Assembly: GCA_017481745.1 (NCBI GenBank)
Contig: JAFUOV010000006.1
Location: 62,001-126,000 of the forward strand
Reading direction: 5' to 3'
DNA from: Bacteroidaceae bacterium
GTDB taxonomy: Bacteria; Bacteroidota; Bacteroidia; Bacteroidales; Barnesiellaceae_A
Length of the DNA stretch: 64,000 nt
The number at the start of each line of letters is the position of its first letter. The first letter of the stretch is position 1. Below, piece by piece: positions 37,299-45,888 of the stretch. The notes beneath the pieces are model-generated. The model had not been told where the DNA came from. It worked only from the letters and a program-made list of their open reading frames with translations, and searched no databases. The position numbers and the translations under genes are program-made.

Positions 37299-38564
37299 CT
37301 ATTTCTCAAATTTTCTCAATATAACGCAAGCGTTGTGTCCACCGAAACCGAATGTGTTTGACATTGCGGCTCTGATTTCGCGCTTTTGAGCCTTATTGAA
37401 TGTAAAGTTGAGGGTGTAATCTATTTCGGGGTCATTATCGCCCTCCTCGTGGTTGATAGTGGGTGGAACGATACCCGACTCCATGGCTTTGATACAGAGT
37501 ACTGCTTCCAAAGCTCCGGCTGCACCCAGGAGGTGACCGGTCATGGATTTTGTTGAGCTGATATTGAGCTTATATGCGTGGTCGCCAAAGACATCTTTGA
37601 TGGCTTTGATTTCCGATATATCACCTACGGGAGTTGATGTTCCGTGTGTGTTGATATAGTCAATATCCTCGGGTTTCATGTTGGCATCTTCCAAGGCATT
37701 GCGCATCACCAATTTGGCACCCAAGCCCTCGGGGTGGGTAGCTGTGAGGTGATATGCATCGGCGGCAAGACCGCCACCTGCTATCTCGGCGTAAATTTTC
37801 GCACCGCGTGCCAAGGCATGCTCCAATTCTTCCAATATGAGACAGTTGCCACCTTCGCCCATAACAAAACCATCGCGCGAACCACTGAAGGGGCGTGATG
37901 CTGTTTGGGGAGAGTCGTTGCGAGTAGAGAGTGCGTGCATTGAGTTGAAACCACCTACACCTGCAGCGTAGATTGCGGCTTCGGCACCACCCGATATGAT
38001 TACATCGGCTTTACCCAAACGGATGTAATTGTAGGCGTCTATCAAGGCGTGGTTGGACGATGCACATGCCGAAACAGTACCAAAGTTAGGTCCGTGAAAT
38101 CCGTATATCATAGAGATTTGTCCAGCTGCTATGTCGGCAATCATCTTGGGGATGAAGAAGGGGCTATAACGAGGACCTCTATCGGGATTTTTAGCATAAT
38201 TGGATACTTCTTGTTCAAATGTACCCAGACCACCAATACCGGCAGCAAATATAACACCGGCACGTTCGCGGTTTATTTTCTCTACGTCGATACCCGAGTC
38301 GCTCATTGCCTCTTTTACCGCAGCTATTGCGTATTGTGCGTAAAGGTCGAGCTTGCGCACTTCCTTGATGTTGTCAAAGTAGTTGAGCGGCTCGAAGTTC
38401 TTTACCTCGCAGGCAAATTGTGTCTTAAACTCGGTGGCGTCAAAATGAGTAATAGGTCCGGCTCCACTTACTCCATTGATTGCAGCTTCCCATGTTTCGG
38501 TTACGCTGTTGCCAAGTGGGGTAATTGAACCCAGACCGGTTACTACTACTCTTTTAAGCTCCAT
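37299..38564 (-). CDS. fabF: beta-ketoacyl-ACP synthase II
   Basis: FabF elongates acyl-ACP chains in fatty acid synthesis. The 421-residue protein has the nucleophile Cys167 in SACASSNHAL and the two active-site histidines in NTHGTSTPVGD and KSMTGHLLGAAG. Its start lies three bases after the acpP stop, so carrier protein and condensing enzyme are co-expressed. Confidence 0.97.
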   Translation of the reverse strand: MELKRVVVTGLGSITPLGNSVTETWEAAINGVSGAGPITHFDATEFKTQFACEVKNFEPLNYFDNIKEVRKLDLYAQYAIAAVKEAMSDSGIDVEKINRERAGVIFAAGIGGLGTFEQEVSNYAKNPDRGPRYSPFFIPKMIADIAAGQISMIYGFHGPNFGTVSACASSNHALIDAYNYIRLGKADVIISGGAEAAIYAAGVGGFNSMHALSTRNDSPQTASRPFSGSRDGFVMGEGGNCLILEELEHALARGAKIYAEIAGGGLAADAYHLTATHPEGLGAKLVMRNALEDANMKPEDIDYINTHGTSTPVGDISEIKAIKDVFGDHAYKLNISSTKSMTGHLLGAAGALEAVLCIKAMESGIVPPTINHEEGDNDPEIDYTLNFTFNKAQKREIRAAMSNTFGFGGHNACVILRKFEK

Positions 38565-38567
38565 AAA

Positions 38568-38810
38568 TTATTTTTCAGCCAAAGCTTTTTCGATGTGTTC
38601 GATAGCCTCGCCTACAGTTGTAATCTTTTCAGCTTCCTCATCGGGTATTTTGATATCGAAAGTGTTTTCGAAATCCATGATCATCTCAACTGTATCGAGT
38701 GAATCAGCACCCAAATCATTTGTAAAGCTTGCTTCGTTTGTAACAGCAGACTCGGGACGACCCAAACGTTCTGCGATGATTGATTTTACTTTTACTGCAA
38801 CTTCAGACAT
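38568..38810 (-). CDS. acpP: acyl carrier protein
   Basis: An acidic 80-residue protein with Ser37 in GADSLDTVE, the site for the 4'-phosphopantetheine arm. Length and helix pattern are those of fatty acid synthesis ACP. First gene of the acpP-fabF-rnc operon, with a promoter at 38866-38897. Confidence 0.97.
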   Translation of the reverse strand: MSEVAVKVKSIIAERLGRPESAVTNEASFTNDLGADSLDTVEMIMDFENTFDIKIPDEEAEKITTVGEAIEHIEKALAEK

Positions 38811-38865
38811 AGTTTTTCTTTTTTAAAAGTGAATTAATAAGAAGTTTTTTCTGCTAAATGCGTTG

Positions 38866-38897
38866 CAAAGTAAGCGATTTTGTGTCATCCTTGCAAC
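38866..38897 (-). promoter_or_regulatory. promoter of the acpP-fabF-rnc operon
   Basis: Minus strand TTACTTTG (38873-38866) is a one-mismatch -7 box, and GTTG (38897-38894) the -33 box, with a 20-base spacer. The leader is about 50 bases. Confidence 0.5.
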
Positions 38898-38964
38898 TTT
38901 AGCTATAAGAAAATGCTATTTATTGCACAAACGCATGTGTTGTGCGCATGTTTTATAGCATGTT

Positions 38965-39717
38965 TTACTCTTCTGTTGTGGCTTCTTCGACAGCCTCTTG
39001 TGCTTGTTTGTAATTGACGATGTTGATGCCTTCACCGCTTACTTGTTCGGCTACAGACAGGGGGGTGTGGCTGAATATGTAGTCGGCAACAACGGCTTCT
39101 CCTTCGGCTGTTGTATAGTTAACTTGGTATACACAACCTACTACCTCGGCTTTGTCGCGCTCGTCGTATTGTGTGATGAATGGGTGTTGTGCTGCCCAAT
39201 TCTCTAAACCTAATTGTAGGAATTGCTCATAATCGGCTTTCAGGTTCTCGGCATCGCGGGTGAACGAGTAGTTGCGGCGACGATCAAAGTCGAGATACTC
39301 TTCGTGTGTAGAGGGAAGCTTTTGAGCGGCTTTCAAGTAGCCTTCGATTTTGCTTTTGTACTTGATGTCGTTGCCATATTTGCGCTTGGCATCGTTGTAT
39401 TTTTTCATATAATCCTCATGACGGAGTATATTGGCTTTTTCGTCTTTCTCGCAATCGGCTTGTTTGTCTTCCCATGCTTGTTTTTTCTCGGCAAGGAGGG
39501 TGTTATACTCCTCGGCAAGGGTGTATGTGAGGTAGTCGATACTGTCTTTTACGGTCAACTCTTGTGTGAGTGTGAGGGCAATGCTCTCGGGTGTAATGCT
39601 TTCGTTGTTGTTTTCTACGTAATTGATGAGGGCATCTTTGTAGTCTTGCTCGGTAATTTGTGTTGAGCAGGCACACAATAAGATGGCTGCAAGTGTGATG
39701 ATTGATAGATTTTTCAT
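38965..39717 (-). CDS. hypothetical lipoprotein, helical
   Basis: The 250-residue protein has a lipoprotein signal with Cys17 (ILLCAC). The mature part is highly charged and helical, with a coiled-coil-like stretch around residues 75-135 (repeated Lys/Glu/Asp and YMKKYNDAKRKYG), then a compact C-terminal domain with VVGCVYQVNYTTAEGE. No family recognised. It would sit in the periplasm or at the outer membrane. A minus-strand TAGTTTTG at 39755-39762 is a likely -7 box. Confidence 0.65.
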   Translation of the reverse strand: MKNLSIITLAAILLCACSTQITEQDYKDALINYVENNNESITPESIALTLTQELTVKDSIDYLTYTLAEEYNTLLAEKKQAWEDKQADCEKDEKANILRHEDYMKKYNDAKRKYGNDIKYKSKIEGYLKAAQKLPSTHEEYLDFDRRRNYSFTRDAENLKADYEQFLQLGLENWAAQHPFITQYDERDKAEVVGCVYQVNYTTAEGEAVVADYIFSHTPLSVAEQVSGEGINIVNYKQAQEAVEEATTEE

Positions 39718-39856
39718 AATTATACTTTTGGGTTGTGATAGTGTATTTACGGTGCAAAACTACTGTTTTTATTTGAAATAGGGCATAAAACAATTAAAAC
39801 TTTGTATTTTTGTGCTTCGTATAGTATGTTCTATTGACTTATATTGTTGGATGTAA

Positions 39857-40600
39857 ATGGAAGTAGTAAAGGCTGTCGAGAATTATATGAAACGCGTGGG
39901 CTGCAAGTCTATGCGTTGTAAGGCGGCATTGATAGATATGGATGGGGTATTGTATAATTCTATGCCCAATCATGTTGAAGCATGGTATCGTACTATTGCA
40001 CCGCTGGGTATTGACTGCACCCGTGAGGAGTTTTTCTTGTGGGAGGGTAGTACACGCACTCGTACAATCAATCTTCTCTTTAATAGAGCGTATGGTCATG
40101 ATGCTCCCGAGGAGGTTTCGCGTGCGCTCTATGATGAGAAGGTGCGACAGTTCAGGTTGTTGGAGGCGGTAGAGCCTATGCCCGGCGCCGATGCTGTGAT
40201 AGCTACGCTATTGTCGAGCGATGTTCGCACCGTATTGGTAACAGGCTCGAGCCAAGGTACGCTGCTCGAGTGTCTTGATGATGACTACCCGGGGGCTTTC
40301 AATATGCCGTATCGTATTACGGGCGAGGATGTGAAGAATGGCAAACCTTCGCCCGAGCCCTATTTGATGGGTTTGCAACGTGTCGGAGTGTCGGCGCATG
40401 AGGCTATTGTTATAGAGAACGCCCCGCTGGGTGTTGAGGCGGGTGTGGCTGCCGGAGTTTTTACGGTGGCAGTGAATACAGGTCCCATTCCGCCCAAAGC
40501 ACTCTATGATGCCGGTGCCAATCTTGTGTTTGACTCGATGGCGCATTTTGCCGAATATCTGCCCCAATTGATAAGTGTAATTAATTCCACTCAAATATGA
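39857..40600 (+). CDS. HAD-superfamily sugar-phosphate phosphatase or phosphoglucomutase-like
   Basis: The 247-residue protein has HAD motif I DMDGVLYNS near residue 27, motif II VTGSS, motif III lysine in GKPSPEPY and motif IV IENAPLGVEAG. The alpha-helical cap between motifs I and II places it with beta-phosphoglucomutase-like HAD enzymes. The 20-residue extension before the core is common in Bacteroidales homologues, so the first ATG is kept; ATGs at 39887 and 39911 are alternatives. A -7 box TATTTTTG lies at 39805-39812. It overlaps aroB by four bases (ATGA). Confidence 0.85.
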   Translation: MEVVKAVENYMKRVGCKSMRCKAALIDMDGVLYNSMPNHVEAWYRTIAPLGIDCTREEFFLWEGSTRTRTINLLFNRAYGHDAPEEVSRALYDEKVRQFRLLEAVEPMPGADAVIATLLSSDVRTVLVTGSSQGTLLECLDDDYPGAFNMPYRITGEDVKNGKPSPEPYLMGLQRVGVSAHEAIVIENAPLGVEAGVAAGVFTVAVNTGPIPPKALYDAGANLVFDSMAHFAEYLPQLISVINSTQI

Positions 40601-41652
40601 AGCAACAACTTATATTTACCAATGCAGTGGATGCAGCGATTGAGCAAGTGCTTGCATCCATCGAGTATGACAAGTGTTATCTCTTGTGCGACGAAAACAG
40701 CCGTCGATGTGTGTTGCCTCGTATATCGTCGCCACAAGTCAAAGAGGCGCAGGTAATTGAGATTCCGTCGGGCGAGGAAAATAAAAGTGTTGAGACACTT
40801 ACATATGTATGGCAGGCGTTGAGCCAAAAGGGTGCTACACGCCACTCTCTGCTGATAAATTTGGGTGGTGGTGTTGTAACCGATTTGGGCGGCTTCGCAG
40901 CGGCAACATTTAAGCGTGGTATTGCCTTTGTGAATATACCCACTACGTTGTTGGCGGCTGTCGATGCTGCCGTAGGGGGTAAGACCGGCATAAACCTTGG
41001 AGGGTTGAAAAACGAAGTAGGTGCATTCTCCGATGCGCGAGCTGTTATTGTTTCTACTTGCTATTTCTCTACCATATCGCCCGAAGAGAGGTTATCGGGC
41101 TATGCCGAGATGATAAAACATGCTTTGATAGATAGCATCAATCATTATGAGGCATTGCTTGGTTGTGATGTTGCTCGGTGCGATGAAGATAGTTTTCTTG
41201 AACTATTGCGCCACTCGGTGGGTGTCAAAGAGCGTATTGTCGAGCAAGATCCGCGAGAGGGGCATCTTCGCAAGACGTTAAATCTGGGACATACGGTAGC
41301 ACATGCCATAGAGAGCCATGCCCTTGCGCATGGTAGCGCAGTGCCGCACGGATATGCTGTGGCGTGGGGTTTGATATGTGCATTGATATTGTCGCATAGG
41401 TTGTTGTCTTTCCCGTCTACTATAATATATGACTTGGCAAAGCATGTGGAAGGACTTTTTGGCGCGTATGCCATTACTTGCGACGACTATGACGAGCTAT
41501 TGGGCTATATGCAACATGACAAGAAAAATATAAATGAGCAGATAAACTTCACTCTTTTGCGCAAAATAGGCGAGTGTGAGGTGAATGTGAGGGTCGAGCG
41601 TAAAGAAATAGAGATTGCTCTTGATTTTTATAGAGATCTTTTTCACTTGTAA
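40597..41652 (+). CDS. aroB: 3-dehydroquinate synthase
   Basis: AroB closes DAHP to 3-dehydroquinate in the shikimate pathway, using NAD and a divalent metal. The 351-residue protein shows the NAD-binding GGGVVTDLGGFAAATFKRG segment, the PTTLLAAVDAAVGGKTGIN signature, and metal-site residues in SGYAEMIKHALI, NLGHTVAHAIE and the later H of SAVPHGYAV. Translationally coupled to the HAD gene. Confidence 0.95.
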   Translation: MKQQLIFTNAVDAAIEQVLASIEYDKCYLLCDENSRRCVLPRISSPQVKEAQVIEIPSGEENKSVETLTYVWQALSQKGATRHSLLINLGGGVVTDLGGFAAATFKRGIAFVNIPTTLLAAVDAAVGGKTGINLGGLKNEVGAFSDARAVIVSTCYFSTISPEERLSGYAEMIKHALIDSINHYEALLGCDVARCDEDSFLELLRHSVGVKERIVEQDPREGHLRKTLNLGHTVAHAIESHALAHGSAVPHGYAVAWGLICALILSHRLLSFPSTIIYDLAKHVEGLFGAYAITCDDYDELLGYMQHDKKNINEQINFTLLRKIGECEVNVRVERKEIEIALDFYRDLFHL

Positions 41653-41707
41653 ATGAGTGGATTAGCAAAATGTGCGTAAAAAAGTTGAAAATTTTTTTAC
41701 AAAAACC

Positions 41708-41738
41708 CTTGCGGATAATATAAAAAGCACTACCTTTG
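41708..41738 (+). promoter_or_regulatory. promoter of tRNA-Pro
   Basis: CTTG (41708-41711) and TACCTTTG (41731-41738) with a 19-base spacer match the Bacteroidales -33/-7 consensus; the tRNA starts 16 bases after the -7 box. Confidence 0.8.
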
Positions 41739-41753
41739 CATCACCTTTTCAGA

Positions 41754-41828
41754 CGGGGTGTAGCTCAGCCCGGTTAGAGTACACGTCTGGGGGGCGTGTT
41801 GTCGCTGGTTCGAATCCAGTCACCCCGA
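41754..41828 (+). tRNA. tRNA-Pro (anticodon GGG)
   Basis: A 75-nt cloverleaf with acceptor CGGGGTG/CACCCCG, D-stem GCTC/GAGT, anticodon stem CACGT/GCGTG enclosing loop CTGGGGG (anticodon GGG at loop positions 3-5), T-arm GCTGG/CCAGT with TTCGAAT loop, discriminator A. The CCA end is not encoded. It reads the CCC and CCU codons. Confidence 0.96.
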
Positions 41829-41834
41829 CCGAGC

Positions 41835-41868
41835 AAAACAGCCACTTGCAATAGCGAGTGGCTGTTTT
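41835..41868 (+). terminator. terminator of tRNA-Pro
   Basis: A stem of about 15 bp (AAAACAGCCACTTGC with GCGAGTGGCTGTTTT, one G-T pair) and loop AATA, followed by T-rich sequence. It starts six bases after the tRNA. Confidence 0.9.
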
Positions 41869-41957
41869 TGTTATATATAAATTGTTGTGATGTTTGCCTG
41901 AAGTAGAGGTCGTATAGAGGGGGGATAAATCTTTTTATAAACTTATAGATAAAAACA

Positions 41958-41984
41958 AAGCGGATATGCAATGCATATCCGCTT
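41958..41984 (-). terminator. terminator of the ferredoxin gene
   Basis: AAGCGGATATGC (41958-41969) pairs with GCATATCCGCTT (41973-41984). On the minus strand it is followed by TGTTTTTATC. It is 26 bases past the ferredoxin stop. Confidence 0.88.
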
Positions 41985-42010
41985 CTTACATTTTCTGTTG
42001 TCGTGCTTGA

Positions 42011-42178
42011 TTAGCCCTCAACGATAGCTTCATTGGGACATACACCGGCACATGTACCGCAATCGAGACATTTGTCGGGATCGATTTTGTAGATATCGCC
42101 CTCAGAGATAGCCTCAACGGGGCACTCACCGATACAAGAACCGCAAGCAACGCAGTTGTCAGTAATAACGTAAGCCAT
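42011..42178 (-). CDS. 2[4Fe-4S] bacterial ferredoxin
   Basis: A 55-residue protein, MAYVITDNC...AIVEG, with two clusters of the form C-x2-C-x2-C-x3-C-P: CVACGSCIGECP (Cys9, 12, 15, 19) and CLDCGTCAGVCP (Cys37, 40, 43, 47). This is a clostridial-type ferredoxin, a soluble low-potential electron carrier, likely for anaerobic oxidoreductases such as pyruvate:ferredoxin oxidoreductase. The gene stands alone with its own terminator. Partner enzymes are not in this window. Confidence 0.97.
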   Translation of the reverse strand: MAYVITDNCVACGSCIGECPVEAISEGDIYKIDPDKCLDCGTCAGVCPNEAIVEG

Positions 42179-42283
42179 GGTCTAAAAATTTAAAGTATAA
42201 ATATTAGGTTATATAACATGGACAAAGGTAAGATACTTTTTCTCTACTTCAAAATAAAAATGAGGCTTTTTTATACCATAAAA

Positions 42284-42307
42284 ATGGCATCTCGTGTGAG
42301 ATGCCAT
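42284..42307 (-). terminator. terminator of the Tyr-rich secreted protein gene
   Basis: ATGGCATCTC (42284-42293) and GAGATGCCAT (42298-42307) form a perfect 10-bp stem with loop GTGT (ACAC on the transcript), followed on the minus strand by TTTTTATGG. Confidence 0.88.
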
Positions 42308-42357
42308 CGTAATTGCTACATTTTCAGTATTTAATAACTCCTTATTTAGCCACATTC

Positions 42358-43365
42358 TTAATAGGGATAGTATTTCCCTACTACTCGGTAGGCTATGCCT
42401 CCATATACAGGCTCTTCGTAGTAATAGTAGCCGTTGTAGTAGTATGCGGGGCGGTTGTTGTAGTATACAAAACTTACACCGTAGTTGGGCAGATAAGGTA
42501 CCATCATTCCTATGGAAGGAGGTATAACCTCAAAGTGTGTTCCGTAGTTGCGATAGTATGTTCCATCGTAGTAATAGTAGAACGAGTTGTTATACATCAA
42601 TGTCTCGTATCCATGGGGCAAGCTGAGGGTTGTCAGTCCGAAGGGGGCTGCTACAACCTGATATACACCATTTACAAGAGCGTGGAAGCAGCAATCGTAG
42701 AAGTAGTATACCATACCTGCAAGGGTGTATCGCGGAGCCTTAGGTGGGGGAGGCGTATGGAAGTGATAGTTGACAGGACATCCATGACCTTTGGGAGGCG
42801 GTGCGAAGTGATACCCTTTGGGTGGATGATTGTTGGGATGGTATCCAATGGGAGGGGGTGTGTGGTGATTGTATTGTGCATGAGGTTTCTCTTGCACCGT
42901 AGGTTGTTTGTTACCTCTTCCGTTTCTGCCGGGATCATTGTTTTTTACGGTAGATTGTTTGCTCGACGATTGACGGTTGTTGCGCTCAACAACTGTTGCA
43001 TTGCTGTTGCTACTGCTTGTGCGACGACCGGTGGTCGTTGTGATTGCACTTTTGCTTGTAGTGGTCGACTTGTTATTGGTTACCGTAGTACGACGACTTG
43101 TGGTTGTAGTCGGGGTAGCTTTTTTGTAGTCGCTACTACCGGTACTTATGGTCGACTTGCTGCGGCTTGATGTTGAACTATTGCGAGATACGGTTGCACT
43201 TTTACTCTTGGTCGCGGTGCTGCTCGATGAGGTGCTGCGACTATTGGTCGTTGTGGTTGTACGCGAAGAGTTTTCGCTACGATTGCCTCTTTGTGCATCT
43301 GCCGAGTTGATACTACCCAATGCTAATACGGCGGCAAGGCATAATGTAAATAATTTCGTTTTCAT
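42358..43365 (-). CDS. secreted low-complexity protein with Tyr-rich C-terminal domain
   Basis: The 335-residue protein has a signal peptide (MKTKLFTLCLAAVLALGSINSADA). A disordered Ser/Thr/Arg/Lys-rich region (about 25-150) follows, then a Pro/His/Gly-rich linker (about 160-210, repeated PPPKG and HHTPPP) and a C-terminal domain packed with Tyr (FYYYYDGTYYRNYG, YYYNGYYYYEEPVYGG). The C-terminal part resembles the DUF6515-type tyrosine-rich fold; I am not certain of the family. It probably sits in the periplasm or on the outer membrane. Function unknown. Stand-alone gene with a terminator on each side. Confidence 0.7.
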   Translation of the reverse strand: MKTKLFTLCLAAVLALGSINSADAQRGNRSENSSRTTTTTNSRSTSSSSTATKSKSATVSRNSSTSSRSKSTISTGSSDYKKATPTTTTSRRTTVTNNKSTTTSKSAITTTTGRRTSSSNSNATVVERNNRQSSSKQSTVKNNDPGRNGRGNKQPTVQEKPHAQYNHHTPPPIGYHPNNHPPKGYHFAPPPKGHGCPVNYHFHTPPPPKAPRYTLAGMVYYFYDCCFHALVNGVYQVVAAPFGLTTLSLPHGYETLMYNNSFYYYYDGTYYRNYGTHFEVIPPSIGMMVPYLPNYGVSFVYYNNRPAYYYNGYYYYEEPVYGGIAYRVVGKYYPY

Positions 43366-43472
43366 AGCTTCACGTATTAAAAGGTTTTACAATGTTCTTT
43401 ACCTTTAAGACTCGCCCGGGTCGTTAAGGTTTAAAACAATTGTTGTTTTTTACTTAAAATACAAAGCGAGTT

Positions 43473-43514
43473 TAACAAAATAGCGCATCTTGGTCGAGGT
43501 GCGCTATTTTGTTA
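43473..43514. terminator. hairpin between frr and the Tyr-rich protein gene
   Basis: TAACAAAATAGCGCA (43473-43487) and TGCGCTATTTTGTTA (43500-43514) form a perfect 15-bp stem, 15 bases past the frr stop. It is A/T-rich in its outer half, so either strand would have a U-rich side within the stem. Confidence 0.75.
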
Positions 43515-43529
43515 TGTATAGTAGTGCTA

Positions 43530-44090
43530 TTATACAGTAAGAATCTCTTTCTCTTTGGCTGCAAAGAGTTCGTCAAGACGTTTCATCATCTTGTCGTGGA
43601 GTTTTTGTACTGCATTTTCGCCATCTTTCGATACGTCTTCGGGCATGCCGTTTTTTACAGCTTTCTTCAAGCCCTCGATAGCATCGCGACGAGCATTGCG
43701 GATACTTACCTTGGCATTCTCAACCTCGTTTTTCGATTGTTTTACGAGTGCTTTACGACGCTCCTCGGTCAACGGAGGAATAGAGAGGCGGATAACCTCG
43801 CCATTGTTCTCGGGGGTAATACCCAACTCCGAGTCGATGATGGCTTTCTCTATTACGCGGAACATTGTTTTTTCCCAAGGAGTGATAACGATGGTGCGTG
43901 CATCGGGCACTTGTACGTTGGCAGCACCGCTGATGGGCATCATCGAGCCATAATAGTCTACACGAATATTATCGAGCAATTTGGGACTTGCCTTTCCGGC
44001 GCGGATGTGAGCCAATGTTTCGTCAAGGAATTCGACGGTTTGCTCCATTTTTTTCTCGGCTGCGTCGAGATAGGTTTTTACATCTTCCAT
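43530..44090 (-). CDS. frr: ribosome recycling factor
   Basis: RRF with EF-G splits the post-termination ribosome. The 186-residue protein has the family features: an N-terminal helix, [20 protein letters not shown] (matching the conserved RTGRAS...L region), and the [18 protein letters not shown] segment (here [14 protein letters not shown]). It lies 25 bases after pyrH; pyrH-frr adjacency is widespread in bacteria. Confidence 0.96.
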   Translation of the reverse strand: MEDVKTYLDAAEKKMEQTVEFLDETLAHIRAGKASPKLLDNIRVDYYGSMMPISGAANVQVPDARTIVITPWEKTMFRVIEKAIIDSELGITPENNGEVIRLSIPPLTEERRKALVKQSKNEVENAKVSIRNARRDAIEGLKKAVKNGMPEDVSKDGENAVQKLHDKMMKRLDELFAAKEKEILTV

Positions 44091-44115
44091 AATTCTATTT
44101 TATTTGTTTTGTTAT

Positions 44116-44826
44116 TCAATATACGTATGTTCCTATGGGCTCGCCCGACATTACTTTCTTCAAGTTGCCTACGGTGTCCATGTCAAATACGATGATGGGC
44201 AGATTGTTCTCTTTGCACAAGGTTGTGGCAGTGAGGTCCATCACCTTCAAGCCGCGAGTATAAATCTCGTCATAGGTAATGCTGTCGAACTTGGTTGCGG
44301 TGGGGTCTTTCTCGGGGTCGGCAGTATAGATACCGTCGACACGAGTGCCTTTGAGCATTACATCGGCTTCTATTTCAATACCTCTCAATGCCGAGCCTGT
44401 ATCGGTGGTGAAGAAGGGGTTGCCTGTTCCGCACGACATGATGGCTATTTCGCCACGCTTCATGGCTTCGATTGCGCGCCATTTGCTATAATGCTCGCCT
44501 ATGGGGTGCATGTCTATGGCAGTGAATACGCGGGCTTTTTGTCCTATGCCTTCAAGTGCCGAGCTCAATGCCAAGCTGTTGATAACGGTGGCAAGCATAC
44601 CCATTTGGTCGCCTTTTACGCGGTCGAAACCTTTGGTTGCACCGCTCAATCCGCGGAAGATGTTTCCACCGCCTATGACGATACCTATTTCGATGCCCAT
44701 ATCGGCTATCTCTTTGATTTGTGCGGCATATTCACCGGCGCGTTGAGGGTCTATACCATATTGTTGTGTGCCCATGAGCGACTCGCCACTCAGTTTGAGC
44801 AAAATGCGTTTAAATTTTCTCTCCAT
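44116..44826 (-). CDS. pyrH: UMP kinase
   Basis: PyrH phosphorylates UMP to UDP. Start MERKFKRILLKLSGESLMG gives 236 residues, the standard length; the promoter at 44849-44880 rules out the longer upstream frame. Amino-acid-kinase-family motifs visible: LKLSGE, VIGGGNIFRG, and the late TATTLCKENNLPIIVFDM region. First gene of the pyrH-frr operon. Confidence 0.95.
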   Translation of the reverse strand: MERKFKRILLKLSGESLMGTQQYGIDPQRAGEYAAQIKEIADMGIEIGIVIGGGNIFRGLSGATKGFDRVKGDQMGMLATVINSLALSSALEGIGQKARVFTAIDMHPIGEHYSKWRAIEAMKRGEIAIMSCGTGNPFFTTDTGSALRGIEIEADVMLKGTRVDGIYTADPEKDPTATKFDSITYDEIYTRGLKVMDLTATTLCKENNLPIIVFDMDTVGNLKKVMSGEPIGTYVY

Positions 44827-44848
44827 GATTGTTGGAATTTTATTACCA

Positions 44849-44880
44849 CAAATATAGAGCGAATACCTTAACAATGCAAA
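44849..44880 (-). promoter_or_regulatory. promoter of pyrH-frr
   Basis: Minus strand TTTG (44880-44877) and TATATTTG (44856-44849) with a 20-base spacer: an exact match to the Bacteroidales consensus. Transcription would start about 16 bases before the pyrH ATG. Confidence 0.78.
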
Positions 44881-44956
44881 TAAATGGGTTGTTTTTGTAG
44901 AATTTATGTTACAAAACAGCCTATGATGGATGTTGTTTATTTTAAAAAAATAAAAA

Positions 44957-44989
44957 TTTAGCGCTGTATTTGATTTAATATTAACTTTG
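44957..44989 (+). promoter_or_regulatory. promoter of the TPR-like secreted protein gene
   Basis: TAACTTTG (44982-44989) is a full -7 box; TTTA (44957-44960) is a weak -33 box at 21 bases. The start codon is 44 bases downstream. Confidence 0.5.
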
Positions 44990-45033
44990 CAGTTAAATCG
45001 CTGTTTTATTGTGAAACTTGGCTGTTACCATAT

Positions 45034-45888
45034 ATGAAGAGATATGTTTTTATAATCATGATGCTTGTGGCTGTTGTGTCGGCAGGGGCTACAAGTTATG
45101 AGCGCTTGACGAGTAGGATGAACGACCACTTCGACCATGCCGAGTGGAGTGAGGTGTTGGCGACCAGCAGTCAGATGGTGAATTTGCGCCCCTCGGACGT
45201 TGTGCCATACTCTACCGCTCTTATTGCAGCCCAATTTCTGAAGGATGTTCCTGCCGAAAATCACTATCTCGAATTGTCGCAGCGCAATCGCGTACACATC
45301 GACTCGCTGTTGCAGCAGGTATATGTGCGCACCAAGCTCATCCATAATGCACAAGTGTATGAGGGCTTGTTGCTCAATCTCAAGAATAATAATAGGTGGT
45401 TGTCGCGTGTATTTAATATTTATTTGCTCGACTTCTATGCGTTTGCACGTAAAACCGACGAAACTATTGCTATTGCCGACGAGTTGCTCGAGGTTACGCC
45501 CAACAGTTTGCGTTTTAAGAAGATAAAGGCTGATGCTCTTTTCTATCAGGGCAGGCACGAAGAGGCTGTTGCATTGTATGAAGAAGTACTGCGTAGCGAT
45601 GCCAATAATAATGAGATCATAACACTGCTTGGGGCTTACTATGTGGCGCAGGACGATAAGTTGCTCAATGCGGTGGATTCTGCCTACCTGAAGGATGAAC
45701 AGCCTATTGATTCGGTATACATAGCTCGCAAGAGAGAGGTGATTGATACTCGCTTGCCTCGTACGATAGAGTTGCTGAAGCGGGCGTATGAAATATGCCC
45801 GTCGGAGCATCTGAAAAATGAAATAGCGCGTTTGCAGGCTATAAGACCTCTCTTGCCGCAGAGTACGATCGCACCGAAGCGCAAATAA
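45034..45888 (+). CDS. secreted TPR-like protein
   Basis: The 284-residue protein has a signal peptide (MKRYVFIIMMLVAVVSAGA) and an all-helical mature part. Tetratricopeptide-like pairs are recognisable at about 140-205 (ETIAIADELLEVTPNS, EEAVALYEEVLRSDAN). The C-terminus ends in a basic APKRK. No function recognised; TPR proteins act as protein-protein scaffolds, here probably in the periplasm. Its stop codon directly abuts the stop codon of the convergent birA gene with no spacer. Confidence 0.7.
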   Translation: MKRYVFIIMMLVAVVSAGATSYERLTSRMNDHFDHAEWSEVLATSSQMVNLRPSDVVPYSTALIAAQFLKDVPAENHYLELSQRNRVHIDSLLQQVYVRTKLIHNAQVYEGLLLNLKNNNRWLSRVFNIYLLDFYAFARKTDETIAIADELLEVTPNSLRFKKIKADALFYQGRHEEAVALYEEVLRSDANNNEIITLLGAYYVAQDDKLLNAVDSAYLKDEQPIDSVYIARKREVIDTRLPRTIELLKRAYEICPSEHLKNEIARLQAIRPLLPQSTIAPKRK

